From Arion vulgaris (taxonomy: Eukaryota > Mollusca > Gastropoda > Stylommatophora > Arionidae), in NCBI GenBank assembly GCA_020796225.1, contig CM036753.1, positions 70,671,865 to 70,735,864 on the forward strand: 64,000 nt of DNA, given 5' to 3'. Shown here one piece after another: positions 1 to 10,619 of the stretch. The notes under the pieces are model-generated. The model did no database searches. It saw only the letters and a program-made list of their open reading frames with translations, and was not told the origin of the DNA. Both the position numbers and the translations under genes were made by a program. How positions within the stretch are numbered: position 1 is the first letter of the stretch; every line of letters begins with the position of its first letter.

Positions 1-105
1 GTCTCCAATATGACTAGAAAGTTTATCTCACCGACACTGAGATCAGTAAAAGTACAGGAACCTTTTTTCATACCTCAAGATATATTGGGTAATATTGTGT
101 TAGGC

Positions 106-318
106 CCATATTTTTCATTGACCATTGGCACACCATGGGTGATGTGGTCAGTATCACGTCGGCTGCCTTACTTCCCAGTGTTTTTCCTGGTACCCAAATG
201 AGGTTGGGTCAACCTGAGAGCCATTAGGATCGGAAAAATATTCCACGACAAATGTGGTATTGAACCCGAACTGTGCACCTGAAAAGCGAGTTAACTATCA
301 TCTAAGCTGCTGAGCTCT
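106..318 (-). mobile_element. SINE-B copy (tRNA-headed SINE)
   Basis: Read on the minus strand this matches the copies near 15.5 kb and 33.3 kb. A tRNA-like head with a B-box-like GGGTTCAAT is followed by a body containing the CACTGGGAAGTAAGGCAGC and CATCACCCATGGTG segments. No clear target duplication was found at this copy. Confidence 0.65.
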
Positions 319-329
319 TACATTGGAAT

Positions 330-1295
330 CAGGGATTACTGGAAAATAGCTAGATCGCACCAAACCGGATGCAAACCAAGTACTTTGGAATGATAGACAT
401 GCACCCTATTTCAATGTTACAGAGACCTTCTGGTAGCATCACTATGCAGAAAGTGTTTCTGGTATCATCTGTTGTGTCTTCAACACCAACATGTCTGTGT
501 TCTTCTAATGTTATATTAGTTTCTAATTATTTTTATTGGGACAGATTTAAAAACTGGAAAACTTGATCAAATCTATGAATCCAGAGGGATTTTCTTCTTC
601 TTGTTCTTCATTCATAGGAAAATGCTGTTTGTTATGATGTGTCTCAGTTTACAGTAAGGCTGTGATATCTGCGCCTTTCAGACCGACAAATTCGCAGTGA
701 TGCAGTTTGTCACCAGGGCTACTAAATATGAAGTAGGGTCTTGGTCAGCTCTGCTTCACTAACCTTGACTTCTGCCATCCCACTATCTATGAAACGTTTG
801 ACATGTCTTTGGCTCTGGATTACAATTCATCATCATCATTAAGTAACATGTCGATACGCATATACTATCATTGCGCATCATCTCACACAATCAACAGTGT
901 CTGACCAGGTCTATGTTTTTGCCTAGACCCTGACATTTAGCACAGCAATCCAAGTATTTATCTCTTTTTATTCCTCTTTGCTCTTTACCGATCAAGTTTG
1001 CCAGGTCACTAAATTTTCAACTTTATTTCTCCTCATACTGTTCCAAAAAATCTCCAGTGTCTACATCTAATTTCTCTAATCAACGCGGTTTTCCTTTGTT
1101 TCTTTAAGGATTGTCTCATTTGTTTTTCTGATGGCTTGTGTAATTATTTTCATTTGAAACTATATATCCGCTATCATTAGATGTTTCTTAGCTTGTCTGT
1201 TTATTGTGCATTAAAATTACAAACTTAAAATAATATGTTCCAGATGCTGGTTTTATATATTTAATCATAAGCTTTCCTAAAAAATGTTCTAAGAT
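330..1295. other. No gene seen
   Basis: AT-rich sequence with no supported exon. Around 900-1140 the minus strand reads like worn LINE protein (charged, Lys/Glu-rich, with stops), but no diagnostic motif survives. Later exons of the CCDC125-like gene would be expected in this direction and were not recognised. Confidence 0.4.
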
Positions 1296-1299
1296 ACTG

Positions 1300-1766
1300 T
1301 ACACAAAGGCAAGTGCCATGCATATGAAAACCAATAATCTATGCATATAAAAACTAATAAGCTATGCACACAAAGGTAAGGGTCATGCATATGAAACTAA
1401 CAATCTATGCATGAGGAAAACTAATAAGCTATGCACACAAGGGCAAATGCCATGCCAACGAAAACTTCTTCGCGTTCTCTTTATGACCAATTTTAATCAC
1501 TTTGTGATATGTTTGATCTTTGCCAAGAACGTGTATACGTTGCACATTGGTTTGGTAGGCTCCTAAACGCATAGACTTCTACATGTTTAGGACACATGCA
1601 TCTGATTTCAGCCAAACCTCCTTAGTCGCCTCTTACGATATGCGTGGCAGGTAATAGTTGTTCTATTCTTTACACCTCAAATTTCGGCCCTGGTAACCAC
1701 TCGGCCGAAATGAAAACTAATAATCTATGCACACAAAGGTAAGTGCCATGCACATGAAAACTAACA
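1300..1766. repeat. Short tandem-like repeat, split by a SINE
   Basis: A unit containing AACTAATAATCTATGCACAC and CAAAGGTAAGTGCCATGCA recurs irregularly about every 50-70 bases from 1300 to 1466. It resumes at 1712 after a SINE-A insertion. The units differ by small substitutions. Confidence 0.6.
1467..1711 (-). mobile_element. SINE-A copy inserted in the tandem repeat
   Basis: Minus-strand SINE-A with head, central block (GTAAGAGGCGACTAAGGAGG) and 3' end. It is flanked by GAAAACT at 1460-1466 and 1712-1718, a likely target duplication, although the same word also occurs in the host repeat. Confidence 0.75.
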
Positions 1767-1779
1767 CTAAATTTCTGAC

Positions 1780-1866
1780 CTGCTGTTTTAGTATAGCCAC
1801 AGCTTTGTACTTTGCATCTAAACGTTTCTGACATGCATCCAGTTCAATTTTCAGTTCTTCCATTTC
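1780..1866 (-). CDS. CCDC125-like gene, coiled-coil exon (third one seen)
   Basis: An 87-nt, phase 0-0 exon on the minus strand encoding 29 residues that begin EMEELKIELDACQKRL and end AVAILKQQ. The acceptor is a pyrimidine tract plus CACAG|GAAATG; the donor is CAG|GTCAG. Leucines and charged residues recur as in a coiled coil. Joined to the exon at 10537-10605 the frame stays open, and the combined stretch (L....L...L...L.E.E.LK.EL...Q..L..K..A..IL) matches the start of the CCDC125 coiled coil as I remember it. CCDC125 is a cytoplasmic coiled-coil protein linked in vertebrates to cell motility signalling. The family call is from memory; the exon itself is well supported by its splice sites and its frame fit. 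Confidence 0.65.
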
Positions 1867-1975
1867 CTGTGAGGAGAAAAATGATACAAATAAATATAAT
1901 AATAAAACATGTCAACATTTTCAGGACAACTTTGTCCACTTTTAAAAAATAAGATGTGCGTGTATAACTAAAAAA

Positions 1976-2158
1976 AACTACAGGATCCAACATCATGCAT
2001 ACAATTCACAATGTGTGTTGTCAGGGTTTGCAAGGGGGGCAAAGAATAGTAACACTGCGACCTAGAAGGTATGTCGTAAGAGGCAACTGAGGTATGGGCC
2101 TAGGGAAGATACCCTATAACTACAGGATTCATCATCATGCATACAATTCACAATATGT
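1976..2158 (+). mobile_element. SINE-A2 fragment between 41-bp direct repeats
   Basis: A SINE-A2 piece of about 95 bases (GTAACACTGCGACC ... GTCGTAAGAGGCAACTGAGG) lies between two direct repeats at 1976-2016 and 2118-2158 that match at 38 of 41 positions. The repeats are much longer than the 10-15 bp duplications of other SINEs here. Confidence 0.6.
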
Positions 2159-2159
2159 T

Positions 2160-2734
2160 GAATGGAATTGAGCACCTATGGGTTTTACCGGAGTGCTGTT
2201 AACCCATTCTCTCTTCTAAGCCGATATACTCACTCTCAGTATTTTCTAAGATGACACAAAGTCAGTATGTTAGCTAGTTCAGTATACAAGTATACATTGC
2301 AATATAAATCCTTTCTGAGGTAAAAAAAAATAAAAAATTATGGAGTGAAAGGGTTCAGTCAGTTCTATTAACTGATAAACAATAAATTAATCATGGAAAA
2401 TATCTAACTCTAATTTTAGAAACTGCAAAATTAAAAGATTTTCGTGCAAGCTAAATAGTCAGGTGTGGCAACTGACAAGTAATTAACACATCTTTACTGC
2501 TGTAGTCTCCCCATGAAGCTATTACCTTTTAGTGGTGGAGAGGCTTGTGTGCTACACTGATACAGTGGGCTAGGGTGGAGGGAACTTATGTTCCTGGCAG
2601 AGTCACCAAGACCAGACAGGTCACTGAGGAGAGGTCAAACGTAATAAATCTTCAGGTCCTACAGGTTTAGGTTTTGGTTTAAGACTAACAATCTTATCTT
2701 GAGAAACCCTTTATGTTACAGAAACAGCAGTATT
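2160..2734. other. No gene seen
   Basis: AT-rich to about 2490. A more GC-rich block at 2495-2690 is not matched elsewhere in the window and could be the 5' flank or a worn upstream part of the LINE fragment that follows. Confidence 0.35.
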
Positions 2735-3560
2735 AATCACAGAAGTTTCGGGTTACTACTGGTGCTACGCAAGAATGCCTGCTGTCCCCATCTTCTTCTT
2801 GGTGTTGCTCGGTTCAGTTACACACACAGCATATGCCAGACTCAAAAAAGGCATTCAGTTTACACTAATGTCAAAATTTGAGGACCTGGATTTTATGGAT
2901 GATCTTACCTTGATCTTACACATATTACAAGACATGAATGAAATGTAGATGATCTGGCAGAAATTACACAGCCGGTTGGTCTTAAAATCAGCCAAGAAAA
3001 GTTGTGCGTAAGAACAACATACAAGAAGACCTGATGCTGATTGAAGGAAGGGCTATAGAAGAGGAAGAGTTTGTCTACCTTGACAGTAAGATAAGTCAAT
3101 CAGGAGTTACAAATGAGGACATTAACACCAGGATTACAAATACACACCCATACGCACAAGGACACACACACACACACACACGCACAAACATGCATACATG
3201 ATACTTGTTCGTCCATCACAGGTGACGCTGACCATTCCATACATCAGATTTTTTCGTCAGCTCTTGAGGGAAAAGTTATTATTATTCAAGTGTACAGAGA
3301 TGCAAATGATGAGTGATGTGGTTAGAATCACGCCTGCTGTCTTTGCATCTCAGGATATGTGTCGGAACAACACCTGCTATTAGATTTATTGAAAAACAGA
3401 GACTCAAATGGTTTGGCCACTTGGTCATAATGAACCCGAATACACCAGTTGCAAGAGCATACAACCTGAAAATGGAATCATCAAGAGGAAAGGGCAGACC
3501 AAGAAAAGATGGGTTGATGGAGTTACAGACATTTTAAAACTCCACAATACCACACCATAT
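2735..3560 (+). mobile_element. RTE-like LINE fragment (reverse transcriptase end)
   Basis: Broken LINE text in several frames. The RT motif that is normally VRQGCLLSP survives as ATQECLLSP near 2770. The catalytic YADD-type box appears as FMDD near 2895. The C-terminal tail (RLKWFGHLV ... RGKGRPRK) lies at 3395-3510. Frameshifts and a CA microsatellite interrupt it, so it is a dead 5'-truncated copy. Confidence 0.7.
3163..3183. repeat. CA microsatellite
   Basis: Run of alternating CA inside the LINE fragment. Confidence 0.9.
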
Positions 3561-3599
3561 CAAGCGACCGATCGTGCATTATCTCGGAACCGATCATCA

Positions 3600-4920
3600 G
3601 TTAAACCTGCTACGCCTAGCGGCAAAAAAGCAGAGAAGGACAAAAAAAAGAAAAGAGACAGAGATGACTGATAAGTAAAATTTGGGCATGGAAAAAGGTG
3701 TGGGAATTTTGGGCACATAATTTTTGCTGATGATGGAGAGCTCAGCATGCTGACCTTTCTAGCCTGTCTCCTCTGCTTCACTGCTATTTTTCTTGCAGTC
3801 TTGCGTGCCACTGTACCTTTACACACAGATGTGTGCCAGACGAAACGATTCTGTGCATCAACCTCCCAGGTGTCATGGTTAATACTGAATGCTTTTAGTA
3901 AGGTCTTGAGTTTGTCCCTAAAGCATTTCTTTTGGCTGCACTGGTAGCATTTGCCTGTCTGTATCTCTCAATAAAATAGTATTTCATACAGTCAATGCTT
4001 TAACATTCAGACTTGTTAGAGAGACAATCATGACCTGAGCCATGTGCGTGCAGGTCTACGGCTACATCTGCTATTGTATTCACACCTACCACTTTGTCAC
4101 TTGCCCATTGCTACAGGACTTGATAATGATGAAAGAATGACTTGCACAATGAGTTGGATTAACGTGAAAAGGAGTTGCACAACTCGTTGACCTCATTTTC
4201 TCGCCTGATTTCATCCTGCTCCAGGACGAGTCGGGACGACTGGGGATGAAGTCATACGCAGCTAATGACCATGGTTCACTACAGATCTTGTCATGTACTT
4301 TGCACTTCACAGTGCTTTGCTGGTAGGTGCAGTCGAGCCCATTGAACCAATTAGGATTTCATTCATGCATTCAACTTAATCTAGTATTCGCATGCATGAG
4401 TAGCAAACTCACCAAAAGTATAACCAATAAACAATCCTCACCTAGTTTAGCTGGTCTGTCCAAGCTGTTGCCTGGGGGGTAGCTACTGCTTCACGTATAA
4501 GTGCTTCACGTATAAGTACCTGACTGCCTGTGCACCCAAGCATGTCCTGACCCGCACTCATGCCTGCATACATACATTCATACAGACATACGTATATATA
4601 TGCACACTTTCAAACCAAGAGTTTGTGATAGTAATAATAAATCACACATACTATAGAACTTCCCCCCAAAAAAAGTAACTAACTAATGAGCTAGGTATAG
4701 GAAAACTACAGTCCACAAGACACTTCTGGTGCGCATATTATTGCAAATGAGCCAGCAACACAATGAAAAATGTGTTTACCATATACTCAATTTGATTGTT
4801 ACAATATTACTAAAATAACAACACTTGTTAATGTGTTAGTATAATTATGTGGACACTTTCATATACAATTAATAACAGATGTTTCTGTCACACACTCCAT
4901 ATCAGATGGCCAGAAGTGAT
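3600..4920. other. No supported gene
   Basis: Contains a GC-richer block at 3730-3960 whose minus strand has a short basic reading frame (rich in RR and RK), and another block at 4030-4330. Neither shows a recognised domain or splice-bounded exon. The rest is AT-rich. Confidence 0.35.
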
Positions 4921-4924
4921 AACA

Positions 4925-5375
4925 AATACAGACTTGTAGAAGAGAACTCCAATGTGTAGAGAGATACGAATACCTGGGATCAATAGTTAACAATAATGGC
5001 GACTGCTCCAAAGAGATCTTAAGAAGATTGGCAATAGCAATCAAGAAGTTAAACACTATGGAGAACATGTGGCAAAGCACCAGCAAAATATTAAAATTAA
5101 AAATTTTGAGAACATGCATTTCTCCAGTGGCTACTTATGGTTGTGAATCATGGACTATTACACAAAAACAAATGAAAATCTAGTCCTTAAAAACTAAATG
5201 CTACAGAAAGATCCTATGAATACCATGGACAGAAAAAGAAAGAACACTGATGTCCTGAAAGATTTGAATGTTGCAGACAATTGGCTGATAAACAACATAC
5301 TATACAGAAAAATTAGATGCTGTGGTCACATCAAGCGTCACGATGGCCTGGAGAGAGCTGGGAGCTCATGAGCAC
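4925..5375 (+). mobile_element. LINE fragment (C-terminal end of RT)
   Basis: Plus-strand text reads YEYLGSIVNNNG, then GCESWTI and worn KCYRKIL and IRCCGHIKR-like stretches, the usual order at the end of RTE/CR1-like LINE polyproteins. It has stops and frameshifts. Confidence 0.65.
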
Positions 5376-5510
5376 ATCCAATTTCTGCAATGCTTTTTAT
5401 TTACTATTGTAGCTTCCTAGACCCTACTTCAGTCGCCTCTTACATGCCTTGCAGGTCACAGTGTTACTATTCTTTGTTCCCTTGCGAGCCCTGGCAGACA
5501 CGGACAGTTA
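5376..5510 (-). mobile_element. SINE-A2 fragment
   Basis: The minus strand matches the SINE-A2 copies at 47.9 kb and 56.4 kb (GCAAGGGAACAAAGAATAGT and TAAATAAAAAGCATTGCAG segments). The 3' part is missing. Confidence 0.6.
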
Positions 5511-6205
5511 TTAATTCACAGTTCAAATTATATCAAATAACCCTCTCTCTAAAACGTTTGCAGCTCACTGCACTGGATAAAATTGTTAAATATTTGTGTC
5601 AATATGAGCAGTGTGACAAAATGAAGTCAATATACTATTAACCGGCGTCAGTACTCAGTTAATAAAATATGAAAACACCTTGATTATATAAATGATAGTA
5701 TGACAGAAGCATGAGCTTGTAATGTACAGCAGTAAGTAACTAGGTTGAGCACACCGACTTCTTTAAATTACCGGTTACATATTAACAATTTTTCCTGGAA
5801 AATTGACAGCAACTATAATCACCTGCAAGTTCTGTATATCAGTATTGTGAAGATATAAGTAAAAATAAAGTGCAGCTCCACAGAACTAGTCACTACTAAC
5901 CATGCAGGTGTTAAATTAAGCCAAGTCGTACAAAATTATACTACAGATCTAACAGCACCATCTGTGGGAAACTACATTAATTCAAAGTAGCACATGTAGA
6001 TAACAGTGTGTTGCACTGGCTTTATCTGTTTACTGCAATACGCTTAATCGCAACGCTGGATAAAGGGAAAGTTTGGCGGATATGATACAGAAGTCTTTCA
6101 ATTAATTATTTAATTTGATATAAATATATAGTATTTCACTTGACTATTTCACCTTGTTCAACAAAATGTTAATTGTTTCATGTCTAAAGAAAGGGTCTAA
6201 AAATG
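5511..6205. other. No gene seen
   Basis: AT-rich intronic or intergenic sequence without a recognisable element. Confidence 0.4.
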
Positions 6206-6207
6206 AT

Positions 6208-6882
6208 GGATTTACTTCATTGCACCGGGTTTCCCCATATATCTCTGGCCCTGTCCGCAGAACTGGTGAGAGTGTTGCACAAACTCTGTAGCTCCATCAA
6301 CAATCCTAGGGATCTCAATAAAAATTACACATGTCACTCTGCCCGGATTCAAATCCACAACCATCAGAACGACAGGAAAACATCTTAACCACTAGGCCAG
6401 CGTTTCCCAAAGTGGGTGGTACAGCCCCCCCAAGTTGGCGCTGAAGCGTTCTACGGGGGGGCAATAGTGGGTTCAGAAGAATTTGGGGGTGTTCAGGCGA
6501 TTAGTGTAGGTATATCCTAAAAGAAGAAATTAATAATAAATATTGTAAAATAAATTATTTTCGTGATTTTGCGATTGAATAATCATTTAAAATTTTAATT
6601 TTGCATTTTAATTCATCTTATACCCATCTTACACAGTCCATTTTTTCATCAATTTTCTATTTCATGCATATAATCATTTGAAAATTGACTATGTATTACA
6701 GAAATATATATCAATTTTCCATATCAAAGAGAAAATAGAGCATGTATATATGTGGGAAGAGGATGTTGGCAAACTGTTATAATGTGGAGAGGGGTTGTTA
6801 CAAAGTTTATGTTGTGCAAAGTGGGCGGCGGGCCGAAAAGTTTGGGAACCTATGCACTAGGCCATAGAGACCCTAATTGTTT
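6208..6882 (-). mobile_element. SINE-D, split by a hAT MITE
   Basis: Read on the minus strand with the MITE removed, the head contains TGGCCTAGTGG, a perfect match to the pol III A box (TRGCNNAGYGG), then GGATTTGAATCC close to a B box. The body carries TGACATGTGTAATTTTTATT. The same body appears at 63905-64000. The pieces are 6208-6397 and 6863-6882. Confidence 0.7.
6398..6854 (+). mobile_element. hAT-type MITE with perfect 8-bp duplication
   Basis: The element starts CAGCGTTTCCCAAAGTGGG and ends GTTTGGGAACCTATG, so its ends are short inverted repeats around TTCCCAAA. It is flanked by CACTAGGC at 6390-6397 and 6855-6862. Its 457 bp carry no open reading frame. Two more copies lie at 27596-27966 and 48165-48614. 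The 8-bp duplication and CA...TG ends fit a non-autonomous hAT element. Confidence 0.88.
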
Positions 6883-6909
6883 CGTGTGATAACTAACAGA
6901 AACGTTTTA

Positions 6910-7854
6910 CAAGGGTGCATTGAAAAGTAATGCCTCCAAGTCCATAACTTTATTAATAGTGTTCGGAGGCAATTGACACCGATATCAGAATAAAGTATAT
7001 GTAAGTGTGTTTTCAGGCCAGTAAGTGTCAAGTGTCTGGAATGTTGCGCATGCGCACAACATTATCAAAGATGGCGTCATACATGGAAATTCAGTTGAAG
7101 CAAAGAGCTGTGATTGAATTCTTGACGGCCGAAGGTTGTGTTCCCATCGACATGCATCAGAGAATGAGAGCGGTATATGGTGACGCCTGTGTGGATGTGA
7201 GTACTGTTAGGAGGTGGGTAAGGACTGTTAAAGTACAAAACTCACCCACCCCAAAAAAATTCAAAACTGTCGCGTCAGCGGAAAAGTTTGATGACCATTT
7301 TGGGACTGCCGGGCGTAACCCACACAGAATTTTTGGAGCGCGGCAATACTGTCAATTCTGATCGGTATGTGGAAATGATGAAGAAACTACGGGCAAGACT
7401 GCTACGTGTTCGTCCTGGAAAACACGCAGTCCTTCAACATGACAATGCTCGTCCACACACCAGTAGACAAACAGCGGCAGCATTAGAGCGTCTCAATTTT
7501 GACGACATTTTAGCGCACCCACCATATAGCCCGCATTTGGCACCTTGTGACTTTTTTCTGTTCCCAAAGCTCAAGGAACATCTCAAGGGAAACAGATATG
7601 CTTCTGCCGAGGATGTGGCAGCAGATGTGCGTACCTGGCTTCGTGAAAAATCATCAGATTTTTTCTTCGACGGATGCAACAACTAGTTCGACGTTGGCGT
7701 GTGTGTGTGTGGAACGTGGAGGTGACTATGTCAAAAATAATGACTCTATTGTGTAGTGGACATCTCAAGCTTTCTGAAAATGTATGTTCATTTGTAAATT
7801 ATGTATATTAACAAAGTTATGGACTTGGAGGCATTACTTTTCAATGCGCCCTCG
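6910..7854 (+). mobile_element. Mariner element, internally deleted
   Basis: Near-perfect terminal inverted repeats of about 40 bp (C[A/G]AGGG[T/C]GCATTGAAAAG... and complement) lie inside TA target duplications at 6908-6909 and 7855-7856. At 945 bp it is shorter than the usual roughly 1.3 kb because the middle of the transposase gene is lost. Confidence 0.92.
7071..7686 (+). pseudogene. Mariner transposase remnant
   Basis: The transposase of the mariner element: it would bind the inverted repeats and cut and paste the element. The N-terminal helix-turn-helix is present from MASYMEIQL through DVSTVRRWVR. The text then jumps to SPTPKKF, which in full mariners lies far downstream, so the second DNA-binding helix and the first catalytic Asp are deleted. 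A frameshift near 7290 follows. The second frame keeps the other two catalytic aspartates in HDNARPHT and YSPHLAPCDFFLF, separated by 35 residues by my count, where D34D mariners have 34. The start ATG at 7071 fits the family better than upstream ATGs. The protein cannot be active; the intact ends could still be moved by a transposase acting in trans. Confidence 0.9.
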
Positions 7855-7949
7855 TACCTATACTTCTTCTTCCAATGTTTTCAGTCATCGATTTGTATGT
7901 TTTTAAAGTAGTTAGTGGTCAACCGGAGTCCATGTACATCTCCATATAG

Positions 7950-8285
7950 CTTGTCTTAGACTGGTATGGGGGTTGGCCATGTGTTTTCTCTCTGTTCACT
8001 GTATGTTGGACGTTCTTGCAGTATGTGTGTCTCTTTCATCTTGTTCGTGCCGCATGTGCATATGTAAGAAGGGCCTATTTTGTATTTGTTAAATAGATGG
8101 TACCTCAGCCTATTGTGCCCTGTTTGTAGACAAAAAATGACCACTTGTTCTTCTCCACTTAGTTGGTGGTAACCTATAATACTAATCTGCATCTGTGTCA
8201 TTTTCTTCTTCTGCATACATTCATATGATAATTGGAATATTTTGTTAAGAAATCCTACACTTTCATTTGTCAACTGGAATAGTTT
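7950..8285 (-). mobile_element. LINE C-terminal fragment (RNase H-type family)
   Basis: The minus strand reads EEQVVIFCLQTGHNRLRYHL then CTCG ... ETHILQERP, the cysteine/histidine tail that follows RNase H in LINE-A relatives. The HxLxxCP cysteine is lost (ILQERP). Confidence 0.75.
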
Positions 8286-8514
8286 GTTAAGAAAGTCTAC
8301 ACTCTAATATGACCCCTGAAATGGTTTGTTAAGAAAGTCTACACTCTTTAGTGTCCAAAATATTTTATTTGTTTGATTTTTGTTTTCTGGGGTAATTCTT
8401 TCTTCATCCCTAATTTTCTATAATGACTTTATTTGTTTGTATTTTCTTTCCATGATATCGGATCTGTTTATTATACCCGCATTTCAAAGGCATTAATTAT
8501 CTTGTGTTGAACAC

Positions 8515-8755
8515 ACCATGAGAAGACATGATCAATGAATATCAAAGCAGGCATTGAAGTGGGACGCAAAGGGTTCAAGAAAGAGAGGATGACCTAGGGG
8601 AGACCCTGAAATAAAATTTGCTGAGAGAGGCAAGAAATATTGGTCTCAATTCCATGGAGATTGAGCGAGTTGCAAAGGATAGAGCTGTATTGAGAAATTG
8701 CTTGCAGGCCCTAGGTAAGGTGTAACGGTACAAGAGGAATAATTAATTTTATTAT
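8515..8755 (+). mobile_element. RTE-like LINE 3' end (family with ATT tail)
   Basis: Matches the 3' ends at 12.7 kb, 19.4 kb and 32.7 kb (AAGCAGGCATTGAAGTGGGA ... GAGATTGAGCGAGTTGC), but is more diverged and has stops. Ends in an AT-rich, ATT-like tail. Confidence 0.75.
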
Positions 8756-8769
8756 TCATTATATCCTCC

Positions 8770-9515
8770 AAATGCTTGTTCATTGTCCATGTTTCTGAAC
8801 CATTAAAAAATATAAGAGTTAATATAGCACTTGATAACCATCATCTTTAACTTACTTGTAATTTGTTTGGATGTTAGTAACTTTCTCATATCATTGACTG
8901 TACTTTTAGTACAAATATTATGCTCATTTTATTCTACATATTACATACAAATCCTCAAGAATTAGATCATGATAGTGATGTGGCAGCTTATTAGAACAAA
9001 ATCTTGCAAATATAAGATTTAAACAAAATTAGCATTAGGTAAGTCTCACTACACTAGTATTTACTCAAACCAAATAAATCAATAAATTATATGTGCAAAG
9101 AAAGCCATAAAATATCTTACACACACTGTACAAAACATTAGTTAAATATGAACAGGCTAATGTGAGATGGAGAGCTATTTAAAAAAAGATTTCAAACACT
9201 TAACATACTTCAAATAACTTCTATGGACGCTGCTAATATAACGGAATTAAATGTAGAATGTATAAGAAGCATAGGACATGTCACAAAGAGATACAGAATT
9301 GTATCACAGCTGCTGTAACAGCTGCACAGTTGAGAGTATGGAATATATGATATAACACTGTGTCATCATTTTCAAGTATTACTTTAGTTATACTGTGCAC
9401 ATAAACTTTTGTTTTTTCATGGAAATAAGGTCAGTATGTAAATTTTTTAAAATAGTAAATCTGAGTGAAGTAATCTGTGCTTAAAATTCACATATGTTAG
9501 ATGTTCATGTTGTTA
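8770..9515. other. No gene seen
   Basis: AT-rich; nothing recognisable on either strand. Confidence 0.4.
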
Positions 9516-9517
9516 TC

Positions 9518-9600
9518 AGTTATCAGTTACATGAGAACTATCATCATAGCACTCCAGACATGTCCATAGGTTCTCCTATCTCCGTCTCAACAAATCCATG
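9518..9600 (-). mobile_element. LINE 3' end fragment
   Basis: TATCAGTTACATGAGAACTA and ATCATAGCACTCCAGACATG match the 3' ends of the related minus-strand LINE fragments at 55.7 kb and 59.4 kb. Confidence 0.6.
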
Positions 9601-10195
9601 AAAGGGAGAAATTTCATACTGTTAGGCTGGCAAAGTTCTGCTCAGGACAAGCTATTTGATGATAGTCATGGCTATCTGAGTTGGGATAGGTCTAACAACT
9701 CAAATCTTTATAAGAATGGCATTGTTATAAAAACCACAATGAAAAACATAGTGCTAGGAACAATTTCAGCACTTTCTTTTATCAGAAACACTGAATTGAA
9801 AAACAAATATAAATATTAGTGACAAGTTGCAACTTTATGTTTCATTGGGAAGTGAAAGGAATTAGAGAGAAACGGAAGGGAGCGCACTTTACCCACAATT
9901 TTGCAATGGGTTGCTTTTAGTAAAATTGAGAAATTAACTATGTTCTGAACTGATACGCTAGACTGAAACTAGGTTTAGTCATCAATGCTGTTCAACTGGA
10001 TATATTCACTTCTTCTTCTCTAACTTCCTTGAAGCATAAGGCATCAACAAATTTCCTCCAACCAGATCTGGATAAATTCATACTACGTATTAAATTATCA
10101 TCATATGGCAATTTGATGGGTGACAGATGGGAAAAAAAGGCCTGGTTGTCCAAAAGTAACATAGAGAAGGACTGTGAAAAGAGAGTTGATTGTGG
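9601..10195. other. No gene seen
   Basis: AT-rich; a 73-codon plus-strand frame at 9598-9819 has no recognisable motif and no clear splice context. Confidence 0.35.
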
Positions 10196-10498
10196 TCTGA
10201 CATGGGAAACAATTAGTAGCTAGACGACAGAATGGTAATGGAAATCTTTAGTGGAAGACTTATGTGTCGAATGGGACATGAAGAAGATATCGACAGAATT
10301 TGATGGATGGCAGATTGGGAAAGTAAGGTCTAAACTACGAAGGTAACATGGAGAAGAACTGTAGAAAAAAGAAAGAGAGTTGAAAGATTGTGGCCTCACA
10401 TGGGAAACAATTAGTAGAAAGGCGGCAGTATGGTAGCAATGGAAGCTTCTTGTGGAAGACTTATTTGTCAAACGGGACACAAAGAGGATATAGATATA
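10196..10498 (+). mobile_element. LINE tail, two partial tandem copies
   Basis: The segment GGAAACAATTAGTAG ... GGAAATCTTTAGTGGAAGAC ... GACATGAAGAAGATATCGAC occurs twice in a row. It matches the end of the LINE at 17.1-17.5 kb and, inverted, at 54.8 kb and 56.9 kb. Confidence 0.65.
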
Positions 10499-10536
10499 AT
10501 TTTATGCATGACACAAAAGCTCACACAGCCACTTAC

Positions 10537-10605
10537 TTGCAAAGCTACTAGTAATTTTGTTTCAATCTGTGCTGCTGTTAGTTTTAGGAATTTCTGCCCG
10601 CGAAT
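10537..10605 (-). CDS. CCDC125-like gene, coiled-coil exon (second one seen)
   Basis: A 69-nt exon encoding 23 residues (IRGQKFLKLTAAQI ... LLVALQ). The acceptor is AAATTTCAG|ATTCGC; the donor is CAA|GTAAGT, a perfect consensus. It starts and ends in phase 0 and joins in frame to the exon at 1780-1866. It does not join in frame to the exon at 15827-16339, which ends in phase 1: that direct join hits a stop. So at least one more exon, of length 2 modulo 3, must lie between 10606 and 15826. The family assignment rests on the combined reading with the 1780 exon. Confidence 0.6.
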
Positions 10606-10619
10606 CTGAAATTTAAATC

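Noticed and set aside
3113..3316. Frame with HTHTHT repeats
   Set aside because: Produced by a CA microsatellite inside a dead LINE.
3560..3826. Basic minus-strand frame, possible nuclear protein
   Set aside because: Partly antisense to a Lys-rich LINE end; no splice sites or domain support it.
4859..5119. 86-codon hydrophobic minus-strand frame
   Set aside because: Antisense of a LINE tail; the plus strand reads YEYLGSIVNNNG and GCESWTI.
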